A stretch of 64,000 nt of DNA, taken from Sandaracinaceae bacterium. Its GTDB lineage: Bacteria > Myxococcota_A > Polyangia > Polyangiales > JAFGIB01. How positions within the stretch are numbered: the first letter of the stretch is position 1; each line of letters begins with the position of its first letter. Both the position numbers and the translations under genes were made by a program. Location: NCBI GenBank assembly GCA_017881055.1, contig JADGRF010000034.1:1-64000 (forward strand), in the 5' to 3' direction. Positions 27,368 to 36,220 of this stretch are shown here, one piece after another. The notes under the pieces are model-generated. The model saw only the letters and a list, made by a program, of their open reading frames with translations, did not search any database and was not told the origin of the DNA.

Positions 27368-28239
27368 TCGAGAAGGGCATCATTCTCGCCGGTGGCACCG
27401 GCACGCGACTTCATCCGCTGACGCAGGCCGTGAGCAAGCAGCTCATGGCCGTGTACGACAAGCCGATGATCTACTACCCGCTCACGACGCTCATGCTCGC
27501 GGGCGTGCGGGACGTGCTGGTGATCACGACGCCGCAGGATCGCGCCACGTTTGCGAGCTTGCTGGGCGACGGCGCAAAGTGGGGCATGAAGATCAACTAC
27601 GCAGTGCAACCGAGCCCGGATGGGCTCGCGCAGGCGTTCCTGATCGGGGAGCAATTCATCGCGGGGGCGGGCTGCGCGCTCGTGCTGGGCGACAACATCT
27701 TCTATGGAGCGGGTCTCGCGGAGGCGCTGCGCGCCGCGGCGGGGCGCACGAGCGGTGCCACGGTGTTCGGATACTGGGTCAAGAATCCAACGGCCTTCGG
27801 CGTCGTGGAATTCGACGCGAACGATCGCGCCATCAGCATCGAGGAGAAGCCTGCACAGCCTCGCTCGAACTATGCGGTGACTGGCGTGTACTTCTACGAC
27901 TCGGAGGTGGTCGCGTTGGCGAAGAGCCTCAAGCCCTCGACGCGCGGCGAGCTGGAGATCACGGATCTCAACCGGCTGTATCTCGAGCGCGGTACGCTGC
28001 GCGTGGAGAAGCTCGGTCGGGGAACGGCGTGGCTGGATACCGGTACACCCGATGCGCTGCTGCAAGCGGCGAACTTCGTGCAGACGCTGCAAGCTCGCCA
28101 GGGGCTGCAAATCGCGTGTCCGGAGGAAATTGCGTTCCGACTTGGCTGGATCGATGCGCTGCAATTGCGCAGCCTCGCGGGGCCGCTGGCCAAGACTGCG
28201 TACGGGCAGTACTTGCTCGACGTGGCACAGGGTGCCTGA
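27364..28239 (+). CDS. rmlA: Glucose-1-phosphate thymidylyltransferase RmlA
   Basis: 291 residues. [17 protein letters not shown] is the nucleotide-binding start, and [34 protein letters not shown] and TGVYFYD are family blocks. It joins dTTP and glucose-1-phosphate, the first step to dTDP-L-rhamnose, and is feedback-controlled by dTDP-rhamnose in known enzymes. The GTG start overlaps the rmlB stop (GTGA). Confidence 0.96.
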   Translation: MIEKGIILAGGTGTRLHPLTQAVSKQLMAVYDKPMIYYPLTTLMLAGVRDVLVITTPQDRATFASLLGDGAKWGMKINYAVQPSPDGLAQAFLIGEQFIAGAGCALVLGDNIFYGAGLAEALRAAAGRTSGATVFGYWVKNPTAFGVVEFDANDRAISIEEKPAQPRSNYAVTGVYFYDSEVVALAKSLKPSTRGELEITDLNRLYLERGTLRVEKLGRGTAWLDTGTPDALLQAANFVQTLQARQGLQIACPEEIAFRLGWIDALQLRSLAGPLAKTAYGQYLLDVAQGA

Positions 28240-28257
28240 CATGCTCGGTGAGACACG

Positions 28258-28809
28258 ATGCGCGTACTGACCACGAGTCTGCCTGATGTGCTGTTGATCG
28301 AGCCTGCGGTCTTCGGTGACACGCGCGGTTTCTTCTTCGAGTCGTGGCACGCGGAGCGCTACGCGAAGGCCGGTGTGCCGCACCAGTTCGTGCAGGACAA
28401 CATCTCGCGTTCGCAACGCGGCATCCTGCGCGGCCTGCATCTGCAGAATCCGTTCGCGCAGGGCAAGCTCGTGTACGTGCTCGAAGGGGAAGTGTTCGAC
28501 GTCGCGGTCGACGCGCGTGTGGGCTCGCCGAGCTTCGGCCGCTGGACGGGGCACACGCTCTCGGCCGAGAACAAGCACCAGCTGTACATCCCGCCGGGCT
28601 TCGCTCACGGCTTCTGCGTGACGTCCGACGCAGCCCTGTTCGCGTACAAGTGCACGGACCTGTACCACCCCGAAACCGAGATCAGCCTCGCGTGGAACGA
28701 TCCCGCGCTGGCCATCCCCTGGCCGATCGCAGAACCGGCCCTATCTACCAAGGATCAGAAGGCGCCACGCCTCTCCGAGGTCGCTCAAGACCGCCTGCCG
28801 CGCTACTGA
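28258..28809 (+). CDS. rmlC: dTDP-4-dehydrorhamnose 3,5-epimerase RmlC
   Basis: 183 residues, the normal family length. DTRGFFFESWHAERY, VQDNISRSQRGILRGLHLQ (catalytic His in GLHLQ), VFDVAVDARVGSPSFGRW and YIPPGFAHGFCV are RmlC blocks of the cupin fold. It epimerises C3 and C5 of the keto sugar. It lies 18 nt after rmlA within the rml operon. Confidence 0.96.
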   Translation: MRVLTTSLPDVLLIEPAVFGDTRGFFFESWHAERYAKAGVPHQFVQDNISRSQRGILRGLHLQNPFAQGKLVYVLEGEVFDVAVDARVGSPSFGRWTGHTLSAENKHQLYIPPGFAHGFCVTSDAALFAYKCTDLYHPETEISLAWNDPALAIPWPIAEPALSTKDQKAPRLSEVAQDRLPRY

Positions 28810-28855
28810 GCCAGAACCCTCACGCTCCAGTCACGCTCCACAGCCCCACGAGCCG

Positions 28856-29752
28856 ATGTCGACCGAACCGAAGCGCGTTGCACCTCTTTTCTTGATCAGC
28901 CCCGACGGCATGCTCGGGCGCGCATTCTCCGCGCTGTTCGAAGGAAAGGCTGGGGCTTCGCGAACGCGAATCCCAGGACAGCGATTGCCGTTCGACGCCC
29001 TGTCGTACCCGAGCCTGGATCTGCGCGACGCCAGCAGTATCGAGCGCGCCGTGCAGCCGGGCTGCTCGCTCGTGATCAACTGCGCCGCGTACACCGACGT
29101 GGATGGCGCGGAGCAGCACGAGGCGGACGCCAACGCAGTGAATGCCGAAGGCGTAGGCCTGCTCGCGGCGCGCTGCCGCGCGGTCGGCGCGTGCCTTTTG
29201 CACTTCAGCACCGACTACGTGTTCGACGGACGCGCCAGCACGCCGTACCCGGTGGACGCTCCGCGCGCACCGCAAAATGCCTATGGACGCAGCAAGGCCA
29301 GGGGCGAGGAGCTGCTCGAAGCGTCGGGCGCCGAGTACCTGATCGTGCGCACGAGCTGGCTGTACGCCCCGTGGGGAAAGAACTTCGTGGACACGATCGC
29401 GCGTGCTGCGCGCGAGCGGCCCGCACTGCGCGTCGTGAACGACCAGCGCGGCCGACCAACGAGCGCCGAATACTTGGCCGAGCGTTCCTTCGCGCTCGCG
29501 ACACAGGGCGCACGCGGCGCGTATCACGTGACGGACGGCGGCGAGTGCACTTGGTACGACTTCGCGAGCGAGATCGTCCGGCTCGAGGGCGCGAGCGCAC
29601 GCGTCGAGCCCTGCACCAGCGCCGAGTTCGTACGGCCAGCACAGCGACCCGCGTACAGCGTGCTCGACCTCGCGCGCACCGAGTCGCTGCTCGGACCGTC
29701 GCGACCGTGGCAGGAGAATCTCGCGGACGTGCTGCGGGCCCGCAGGTCCTGA
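28856..29752 (+). CDS. rmlD: dTDP-4-dehydrorhamnose reductase RmlD
   Basis: 298 residues. The nucleotide-binding start is atypical (PLFLISPDGMLGRAFSALF rather than the usual GxxGQLG). Otherwise it has VINCAAYTDVDGAE, LLHFSTDYVFDGRAS, the catalytic NAYGRSKARGEELL and VNDQRGRPTSAEYLA. It makes dTDP-L-rhamnose for the glycosyltransferases downstream. It is separated by 46 nt from rmlC and by 1 nt from the FkbH-type gene. Confidence 0.93.
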   Translation: MSTEPKRVAPLFLISPDGMLGRAFSALFEGKAGASRTRIPGQRLPFDALSYPSLDLRDASSIERAVQPGCSLVINCAAYTDVDGAEQHEADANAVNAEGVGLLAARCRAVGACLLHFSTDYVFDGRASTPYPVDAPRAPQNAYGRSKARGEELLEASGAEYLIVRTSWLYAPWGKNFVDTIARAARERPALRVVNDQRGRPTSAEYLAERSFALATQGARGAYHVTDGGECTWYDFASEIVRLEGASARVEPCTSAEFVRPAQRPAYSVLDLARTESLLGPSRPWQENLADVLRARRS

Positions 29753-29753
29753 A

Positions 29754-32700
29754 ATGGCGAACGGCGGCGTCAAGGAGTCCGTAGAGGACACGGTAAAGGA
29801 AACCGTAGCCGCAGGCGGCTTGGACAGAGGGGCCAGCGAGGATTCCGCGCGCCAGGGATCGGTCGGCCGTGAAAGACTCGCTCTGCGCGTCGCGATCGCC
29901 GCCACGTTCACTGCGAATCCGATCGAAGCCCCCCTGCGCTTCTGGCTCGATCAGCTCGGCTTCGCGGGCGATGTCGAGCATGCGCCGTACAGCCAAGTCT
30001 TCCAAGCGCTGCTCGACCCGATGAGCGCGCTCGGGCAGAATGACGGCGGCGTGAACCTGGTGCTAGTGCGCTTCGAGGACTTCCTGCGCTTCGCGAACGC
30101 CGTCGACGCCGGCCGTGATCACGAAGCGCTGCTCTCGGCCCGGGTCGAAGAGCTGGCGTCGGCGCTGCGCAGCTACGCGAGCCGCCAAGCCACCCCGACG
30201 CTACTCTGGATCGGACCCGCCTCGACCGCGGCGCAGGCGAATCGCGAGCAGTGCGCGCTGTTCGCACGGCTCACCGAGACCTTGCTCGCGCGTGTGCAAG
30301 ATCTGCCGAGTGTGCAGCTGCTCGAAGAACGAGCGCTGTCGCCGTACCCCGTACCGGTGATCTACGACGCGCGCCGCGATGAGATCGGCCACATTCCGTA
30401 TGCGCCTGCATTCTTCAGCGCGCTCGGCACTGCGATCGCACGGCGCATCTACGCGCTGAAGACACCGGCCATCAAAGTGATCGCGCTGGACTGCGACAAC
30501 ACGCTCTGGCGCGGCGTCGTGGGCGAAGACGGCCTGCGCGGCATCACGGTGCCGGAGGGCATGCTCGCGCTGCAACGCGCCGTGATCGAGCAGCAGACGC
30601 GCGGCGTGGTGCTTTGTCTGCTCAGCAAGAATGCGGAAGAAGACGTGCTCGAGGTGCTCGACCACCACGCAAGTATGCTGCTGACGCGAAAGCACCTCGT
30701 GGGCTATCGCATCGACTGGCAGCCGAAGGCACGGAACATCGCCGAGCTCGCGCGCGAGCTGAACCTCGGGCTCGATAGCTTCCTGTTCATCGACGACAAC
30801 CCGGTCGAATGCGCGCACATGCTCGCGGCGCATCCGCAAGTGCTCACGTTCATGCTGCCCAAGGACGACACGCAGATTCCGTCGTTCTTGGAGCATTTGT
30901 GGCCGCTCGATCGGTTGCAGGTGACCGAGGAAGATCGGATGCGCACGCGCATGTACCAGGAGAACGCGCAGCGCAGCTCGCTCGAGCGCCAAGCAGGCAA
31001 CATCGCCGCGTTTCTCGAAGGGCTCGAGCTCGAGGTGGACATCGCGCCACCCGTGCCCGGCGAGATTCCGCGCATCGCACAGCTCACGGGCCGCACCAAC
31101 CAGTTCAACTTCACGACCATCCGTCGCAACGAGGCCGACATGGCGCAGCTCACCAGCACAGGGCTCGAGTGCATGCGCGTGACGGTCAGCGACCGCTTCG
31201 GCGCGTACGGTCTGGTCGGCGTGATGATCTTCGGTGCACAGGGCGAGGTCCTGCGTATCGATACGCTGCTCCTCAGCTGTCGCGTGCTCGGTCGCGGCGT
31301 CGAGCACGCGATGCTGCGCGAGCTCGGCAAGCTCGCGCTCGCGCGTGGTGCTCGCAGCATCGAAGCACCGTTCTCGCCGACCAAGAAGAATCAACCGGCG
31401 CAGAACTTCCTGGAGAGCTTGGGCGTACCCGCGGAACCGATTGCGGGTGGCACCCGCTACACGATCGATGCGGAGCTCGCGGCCGGACTCGAGTATCGCC
31501 CCGGCGCGGACGCGGCGGCGCAGCTCGAGCTGGCGCGCACGGGCGGGAAGACTGGCCCTGCTGCCGCCGTCGGCAACGAAACGGCGCGCTACAGTGCCAG
31601 CGCCGTCTTGCAGCGCGTGACAAGTGAATGGCGTTCCGTCGATGCCGTGCACGCGGCCATCGAAGCCAGCGCGATCACGACGCGGCCTGAGCTCGACGTT
31701 GCGTGGACTGCGCCGCGCAACGTGCTCGAGCGAGAGCTGTGCGAGCTTTGGCAGCGCCTGTTGCACATCGATCGAGTCGGGGTAAACGACGATTTCACCG
31801 CGCTCTCGGGCACGTCGCTGGCAGCCGCGCAACTGTTCGCGGAGCTGGACGAGCGCTACAGCGTGAAGCTACCGATGACGACTATTCTCGATGCGCCCAC
31901 AGTGGCGGCGCTCGCGCTGCGCATCGCGGACAGCGAGCGCTCGGAAGCCCACAGCTCGCTCCGTACGTTGCGCAAGGGCAAGCCCGGGGGCCCCAAGCTC
32001 TTTCTGGTGCACGACGGCGATGGCGAGACGCTACTCTATTTGAACCTTGCGCGGCGCCTACCAGAGGAAGTGACGGTCTACGGGATCGAGCCGCTCGGCG
32101 ATGCGCGCGTGCCCATGCGCCACACCCGCATCCCGGACATGGCCAAGCACTATCTCGATCTCGTCACGCGCGAAGCGCCGGACGAGCCGTATTGGCTCGG
32201 CGGGATGTGCGCGGGCGGAACGATCGCGTTCGAGATGGCGTTGCAGCTCGAGGCACGCGGACGGCGTGTGCCGCTGGTCGCGCTGCTCGACTCGGCCGAC
32301 CCGGAAGCCAAGCCGAAGCGCGGCATCCAGAGCAAGCGGCGCCTCACGCGCTTCGTGAACGCGCTGCGTGGGCGCTCGCAGCCGCCTCCGCCACCGGATG
32401 CGCCGAGCGCCGAGCTGATCGCCGCCAACGCCAACAAGGCGAAGGTTGCAGCTAACAGTTCCGGCGCGCATGGCGAGGAGAGCCGCCTGCAGCGCGCCGC
32501 CGCCAAGCTCAAGAACGTGATCGTGTACGAGACGCAGACACGCCTGGCGGCGCGTGACCAGCGCACGCGCTTCGCGGACTTGCGTCAGGTGCTCGAACGT
32601 GGAAAAGTCGTCCCCCCACGCCTGCAGCACCTGTCGGTGCGCACGGTCTACGATCTCGCGCAGGAAGAGTACGTGCCGAGCCGCGCGCCGAACGCCCACG

Positions 32701-32906
32701 TGGCGTTGTTTCGCGCGACCGGCGGTGAAGGCGGCGACGAGGCGTTCGTGCACCTGTACGAGGATCCGCTGCTCGGCTGGCAGCCGCGCCTGCGCCGGCC
32801 GCTCGAGGTGCTCGACATGCCGGGTGGTCACGCCAGCATGTTGCAGGAGCCGTACGTGGCGACCATGGCCGAGCGCATGGCCGCATGTATAAAGAAGACA
32901 TCATGA
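29754..32906 (+). CDS. FkbH-ACP-thioesterase three-domain protein
   Basis: 1050 residues. The N-terminal FkbH/HAD-IIIC part has the phosphatase motif ALDCDNTLWRGVVGEDG (Asp246, Asp248), FIDDNPVEC near 346 and a GNAT-like C-terminal half (GRTNQFNFTTIRRNE, GAYGLVGVMIF). An acyl-carrier domain follows, with FTALSGTSLAAAQLF and probable phosphopantetheine site Ser688, then an alpha/beta-hydrolase thioesterase (FLVHDGDGE, GGMCAGG). In the thioesterase the nucleophile is Cys819 instead of the usual Ser, with His near 1031 (MPGGHASM). FkbH proteins load glycerate from 1,3-bisphosphoglycerate onto an ACP, so this protein may make and transfer or release a glyceryl unit, perhaps onto the rhamnose polymer. 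That last step is inferred. Confidence 0.88.
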   Translation: MANGGVKESVEDTVKETVAAGGLDRGASEDSARQGSVGRERLALRVAIAATFTANPIEAPLRFWLDQLGFAGDVEHAPYSQVFQALLDPMSALGQNDGGVNLVLVRFEDFLRFANAVDAGRDHEALLSARVEELASALRSYASRQATPTLLWIGPASTAAQANREQCALFARLTETLLARVQDLPSVQLLEERALSPYPVPVIYDARRDEIGHIPYAPAFFSALGTAIARRIYALKTPAIKVIALDCDNTLWRGVVGEDGLRGITVPEGMLALQRAVIEQQTRGVVLCLLSKNAEEDVLEVLDHHASMLLTRKHLVGYRIDWQPKARNIAELARELNLGLDSFLFIDDNPVECAHMLAAHPQVLTFMLPKDDTQIPSFLEHLWPLDRLQVTEEDRMRTRMYQENAQRSSLERQAGNIAAFLEGLELEVDIAPPVPGEIPRIAQLTGRTNQFNFTTIRRNEADMAQLTSTGLECMRVTVSDRFGAYGLVGVMIFGAQGEVLRIDTLLLSCRVLGRGVEHAMLRELGKLALARGARSIEAPFSPTKKNQPAQNFLESLGVPAEPIAGGTRYTIDAELAAGLEYRPGADAAAQLELARTGGKTGPAAAVGNETARYSASAVLQRVTSEWRSVDAVHAAIEASAITTRPELDVAWTAPRNVLERELCELWQRLLHIDRVGVNDDFTALSGTSLAAAQLFAELDERYSVKLPMTTILDAPTVAALALRIADSERSEAHSSLRTLRKGKPGGPKLFLVHDGDGETLLYLNLARRLPEEVTVYGIEPLGDARVPMRHTRIPDMAKHYLDLVTREAPDEPYWLGGMCAGGTIAFEMALQLEARGRRVPLVALLDSADPEAKPKRGIQSKRRLTRFVNALRGRSQPPPPPDAPSAELIAANANKAKVAANSSGAHGEESRLQRAAAKLKNVIVYETQTRLAARDQRTRFADLRQVLERGKVVPPRLQHLSVRTVYDLAQEEYVPSRAPNAHVALFRATGGEGGDEAFVHLYEDPLLGWQPRLRRPLEVLDMPGGHASMLQEPYVATMAERMAACIKKTS

Positions 32907-33868
32907 CCACGAGCTACGAACGGGTGCTGATCGTCATCGTGAACTACAAGTCCGCGCGTTTGACTCTGGACTGCCTGGCTTCGCTCGAGCCGGAGCTGCG
33001 CGGAGTACCCGATGCGCACGTGGTCGTCGTGGAGAACGCCTCGGGCGATGGCCCTGCGCTCGAGGAAGGCATCCGCACGCGCGGCTTCTCGGAGTGGGTC
33101 ACGCTCGACTTGTCGGACAAGAACGGCGGCTTCGCGTACGGCAACAACCGCGCGATCGCGCCTGCGCTGGCGTCAGCGAAGCCTCCCGCGTACGTGCTGC
33201 TCTTGAATCCCGATACGCGCATCTACCCTGGCGCGGTGAAAGAGCTGCTTGCCTTCATGGATCGCCGGCCCGACGTGGGCATTGCCGGCAGCAGCTTCGA
33301 AGACGACGAAGGCGAGGATTGGCCGTACGCGTTTCGCTTTCCCAGCGTGTGGAGCGAGCTCGATCGGGGCTTGCAGCTCGGTGTCGTGACGCGCCTGTTG
33401 AGCGAGCACGTGGTGGCCCAACGCATGGGCAAGACCGAAGCCCCGATCGACTGGGTGCCGGGCGCGAGCATGATGATCCGCTCGCAGGTGTTCCGCGACA
33501 TCGGCCTGATGGATGACGGGTACTTTCTGTACTACGAGGAAACCGACTTCTGCTTGCGCGCGAAGCGAGCGGGCTGGCCGACCTGGTACGTGCCGCAGAG
33601 TCACGTGGTGCACATCGCCGGGCAGAGCACGGGCGTCACGCAGCGCAACCGGCGCCCTCCGCGCACGCCCGAGTATTGGTTCGCATCGCGACGCCGCTAC
33701 TTCACGAAGAACCACGGGCTCGCCTATGCGATCAGCGCCGATCTGCTCTTCGGCACGAGCTTCGGTCTGTCGCGCGCGCGCCACGTGCTGACGCGCAAGC
33801 AAGACGGCGACCCGCCGAAACATCTGCTCGATCACTGGAAGAACAGCGTGCTCTTCAAGCGCGGCTGA
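32903..33868 (+). CDS. GT2 glycosyltransferase, rhamnosyltransferase-like
   Basis: 321 residues from the ATG at 32903 (ATGA overlap with the FkbH gene; an ATG six codons earlier is possible). VLIVIVNYKSARLTLDCLAS, NGGFAYGNNRAI, LLLNPDTRIYPGAV, VPGASMMIRSQVFRDIG and DGYFLYYEETDFCLRAKRAG are the blocks of WbbL/RfbF-type rhamnosyltransferases. It likely uses dTDP-L-rhamnose from the upstream rml genes. Its end overlaps the convergent GT4 gene by 14 nt. Confidence 0.9.
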   Translation: MTTSYERVLIVIVNYKSARLTLDCLASLEPELRGVPDAHVVVVENASGDGPALEEGIRTRGFSEWVTLDLSDKNGGFAYGNNRAIAPALASAKPPAYVLLLNPDTRIYPGAVKELLAFMDRRPDVGIAGSSFEDDEGEDWPYAFRFPSVWSELDRGLQLGVVTRLLSEHVVAQRMGKTEAPIDWVPGASMMIRSQVFRDIGLMDDGYFLYYEETDFCLRAKRAGWPTWYVPQSHVVHIAGQSTGVTQRNRRPPRTPEYWFASRRRYFTKNHGLAYAISADLLFGTSFGLSRARHVLTRKQDGDPPKHLLDHWKNSVLFKRG

Positions 33869-35060
33869 CTTGCTCGAACAGCTCGCGCAGCTGCGTCGCA
33901 GAGGCGTCCACGTCGTGTAAGCTGCGCACCTTGGCTTGCCCGAGTCGACCCATGCGCTGCAGCTCGGGCGTGGCCGTGGTCACCGCCGTTCGCAATGCGA
34001 GCGCGAGCGCTTCGACCGAACCTGCAGGCACGAGCCAACCGACCTCGCTCGTGACCAGCTCGGGTATGCCCGCGATCTGCGTCGTGACGACCGGACGACC
34101 GAGTGCGAGCGCTTCCATCACGACGATCGGCAGACCCTCGGCGAAGCTCGGCAGCACGAACAAGCGCGCGGCTTCGATTTCTGCGCGCACGCGCGCGGCA
34201 TCCACCCAGCCCGTGATCGACACGCGCGCAGCGAGGCCGTGCTGCGCAATCAGCTGCTCGAGCTCCGCGCGCAGCTCGCCGTCGCCCACCAACACCAGCT
34301 CGATGTCGAGACCGGCGCTGACCAAGCTCGCCATCGCGTCCAGCAACAGCAGCTGACCCTTCTGCTCGTGCAGGCGCGCCACGCAGGCGACGCGCACGCG
34401 CTCGGGCAGCGGCATCGCCTCGGCCGTGAGCAGCTCGGCATCGAGACCGCAGCGCACGACGTGAATCTTGGACCAGAGCGCGTGAGGCGCGTGACGATAC
34501 AGCTGACTTCGACCGTAATCGCTGATCGCCACCACCAGCCGCGCGTGTTCGATCTTGGCGGCGAGGCCGAGCATCAAAGGCTTATCGAACTCTTCGGGGC
34601 CGTGCGCGGTGAAGCTGTAGCCCGGGCCGCCCAGCTCGTGGCAGAGCATCGCGACGGTCGTGGAGTTCGTGCCGAAGTGGGCATGCACGTGAGTCGCACC
34701 GCTGGCAGCAAGCCAGGTCCGCAGCACACAAGCTTCCGCGAGATACGCGAGATGCTTCGGGGCGCCACTCTCCGAACGCCAACCGATGCGCAGCGTGAGC
34801 GCGAGCGCGCGCCAGGTCGCGGCTGGGCGAGTGATCGCGCTCGCGAACAGCGCGCCGAGCAAGCCCGTGACGCCGACGTCCAAGATGGCGCGCGTCTTTT
34901 CGGCTTCGGCTCGGTCCGCCGCATCGACCAGCAGCGAGGTCTCCCGGCGCAGGGTGTAGCGATCGACCACCACGCCTTGCCGCTCGAGCGCGGCGATCTC
35001 ACGCCGGATGAACGTATGACTGACCCGCGGGTAACAATTGACGAGGTACGCAACCTTCAT
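33855..35060 (-). CDS. GT4 family glycosyltransferase
   Basis: 401 residues of the GT-B fold. VAYLVNCYPRVSHTFIRREI at the start, HAHFGTNSTTVAML, YSFTAHGPEEFD, the central RVACVARLHEQKGQ and the retaining GT4 motif FVLPSFAEGLPIVVMEALAL (E-x7-E) are all visible. It would add a sugar from a nucleotide donor to a lipid-linked glycan in the cytoplasm. It follows the GT2 gene on the minus strand with no gap. Confidence 0.92.
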   Translation of the reverse strand: MKVAYLVNCYPRVSHTFIRREIAALERQGVVVDRYTLRRETSLLVDAADRAEAEKTRAILDVGVTGLLGALFASAITRPAATWRALALTLRIGWRSESGAPKHLAYLAEACVLRTWLAASGATHVHAHFGTNSTTVAMLCHELGGPGYSFTAHGPEEFDKPLMLGLAAKIEHARLVVAISDYGRSQLYRHAPHALWSKIHVVRCGLDAELLTAEAMPLPERVRVACVARLHEQKGQLLLLDAMASLVSAGLDIELVLVGDGELRAELEQLIAQHGLAARVSITGWVDAARVRAEIEAARLFVLPSFAEGLPIVVMEALALGRPVVTTQIAGIPELVTSEVGWLVPAGSVEALALALRTAVTTATPELQRMGRLGQAKVRSLHDVDASATQLRELFEQVSRA

Positions 35061-36110
35061 TCAGGTTTCGCTGCTCGCTGGCTTTGCTTTGTGCGCGAGC
35101 TTGTGCACCAGGCTCAGCATAGCGAACGTGGTCGCGCTGTAGAACAGGTGCACCTGATGAAACAAGAAGTACTGGAGCGCGAAGAACGGCCCGCGAATCG
35201 CGGCCAGACTGCGCAACATGTCGGAAAAGATCGCCGCCGAGACCAGCACGGGTACGGACAAGGACAGGGCGATCAACCATGCGTCCTGCGCATGGCTCCC
35301 ACCCAACATGCCGAAGAGCAGCGCGAGCGGGATGCCGGGCACGGCCAGGAGCACCAGAAGCGATAGCGCGGCAGCGATGCGCTGGCTGGTCCGCAGGTTG
35401 AGGTCGTTCGGCAACTTCCCAGTGTCGAGAATCAACTTGGCCCACGGGATGGCGCGGCTCTTGATGTCGGTCTCGATCACGCCGCGCATGGTCCACAGCT
35501 TCAAGTGCGTGACGTGCAGCTGTGGGTCGAGCTTGCAACGGCCGAGCGGCGAAAGACGCAGGCCGAGGTCGATGTCCTCGATCATCGGCATTGGGAAACG
35601 CGCAGCGTCGAAGCCGTTCACTTTCACGAACGCCTCGCGACGAACCGCACCGCAGCCGGCCCAGAAGCCGGCGTTCTCGGTGTTGGCGCGCTGGTGCGTG
35701 ACGTGATGCCGCAGGTTCATGTACTGCGAGAAGAAGTTCTGCTCAGGGGGTGTGGAGTCGTACGAGCCGGTCAGGCTCACCAGCTCGGGGTCCGCGGCGA
35801 ATGCGGCCCGGACGCGGTCCACGACGTCGGGGTGGGCCACGCAGTCCGAATCGATGAACAGCACGACCTCGCTCTGCACGTGGCTCACACCCACGTTGCG
35901 TGCGTGGGCGGGGCCTGCGCGCTCGGGCAGGCGCACTACCTCGGCACCAAGCGCCGCGGCCACCTCACCCGTGCGGTCGGTGGAGCCCGGGTCGACCAAA
36001 AGCACACGCCCACCGCGTGCGGCAGCGATTGCGGCGGGGATCGTACGTGTGACGAAATGAGCGGCGTTGTACGCCGGCATCACGATCGTCACTTCGGGGA
36101 GCTCCGCCAT
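35061..36110 (-). CDS. GT2 glycosyltransferase with C-terminal membrane helices
   Basis: 349 residues. The GT-A domain (VTIVMPAYNAAHFVTRTIPA, VLFIDSDCVAHPDVV, FWAGCGAVRREAF, PMIEDIDLGLRL) is followed by about three hydrophobic segments (ALSLLVLLAVPGIPLALLFG and others) that anchor it to the membrane. The usual DDGSTD motif reads DPGSTD, a Pro for the second Asp. It is divergent from the FAD oxidoreductase. Immediately upstream of the ATG is a TAGATC-like box, but no clear promoter. Confidence 0.88.
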   Translation of the reverse strand: MAELPEVTIVMPAYNAAHFVTRTIPAAIAAARGGRVLLVDPGSTDRTGEVAAALGAEVVRLPERAGPAHARNVGVSHVQSEVVLFIDSDCVAHPDVVDRVRAAFAADPELVSLTGSYDSTPPEQNFFSQYMNLRHHVTHQRANTENAGFWAGCGAVRREAFVKVNGFDAARFPMPMIEDIDLGLRLSPLGRCKLDPQLHVTHLKLWTMRGVIETDIKSRAIPWAKLILDTGKLPNDLNLRTSQRIAAALSLLVLLAVPGIPLALLFGMLGGSHAQDAWLIALSLSVPVLVSAAIFSDMLRSLAAIRGPFFALQYFLFHQVHLFYSATTFAMLSLVHKLAHKAKPASSET

Positions 36111-36183
36111 TGGATCTACGATGTGCCACCGCTCCGCGCGATGCCAAGCCCCCCCGAACGGGTTTGTGTATCACCCGAAGCCG

Positions 36184-36212
36184 TTGATCTCAATGAGGTT
36201 ACGTACTAGAGA
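36184..36212 (+). promoter_or_regulatory. Promoter for the FAD oxidoreductase gene
   Basis: TTGATC (36184-36189), a 17-bp spacer and TAGAGA (36207-36212). The -10 box ends 8 nt before the GTG at 36221, predicting a nearly leaderless mRNA. Confidence 0.6.
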
Positions 36213-36220
36213 GCCCGAGC

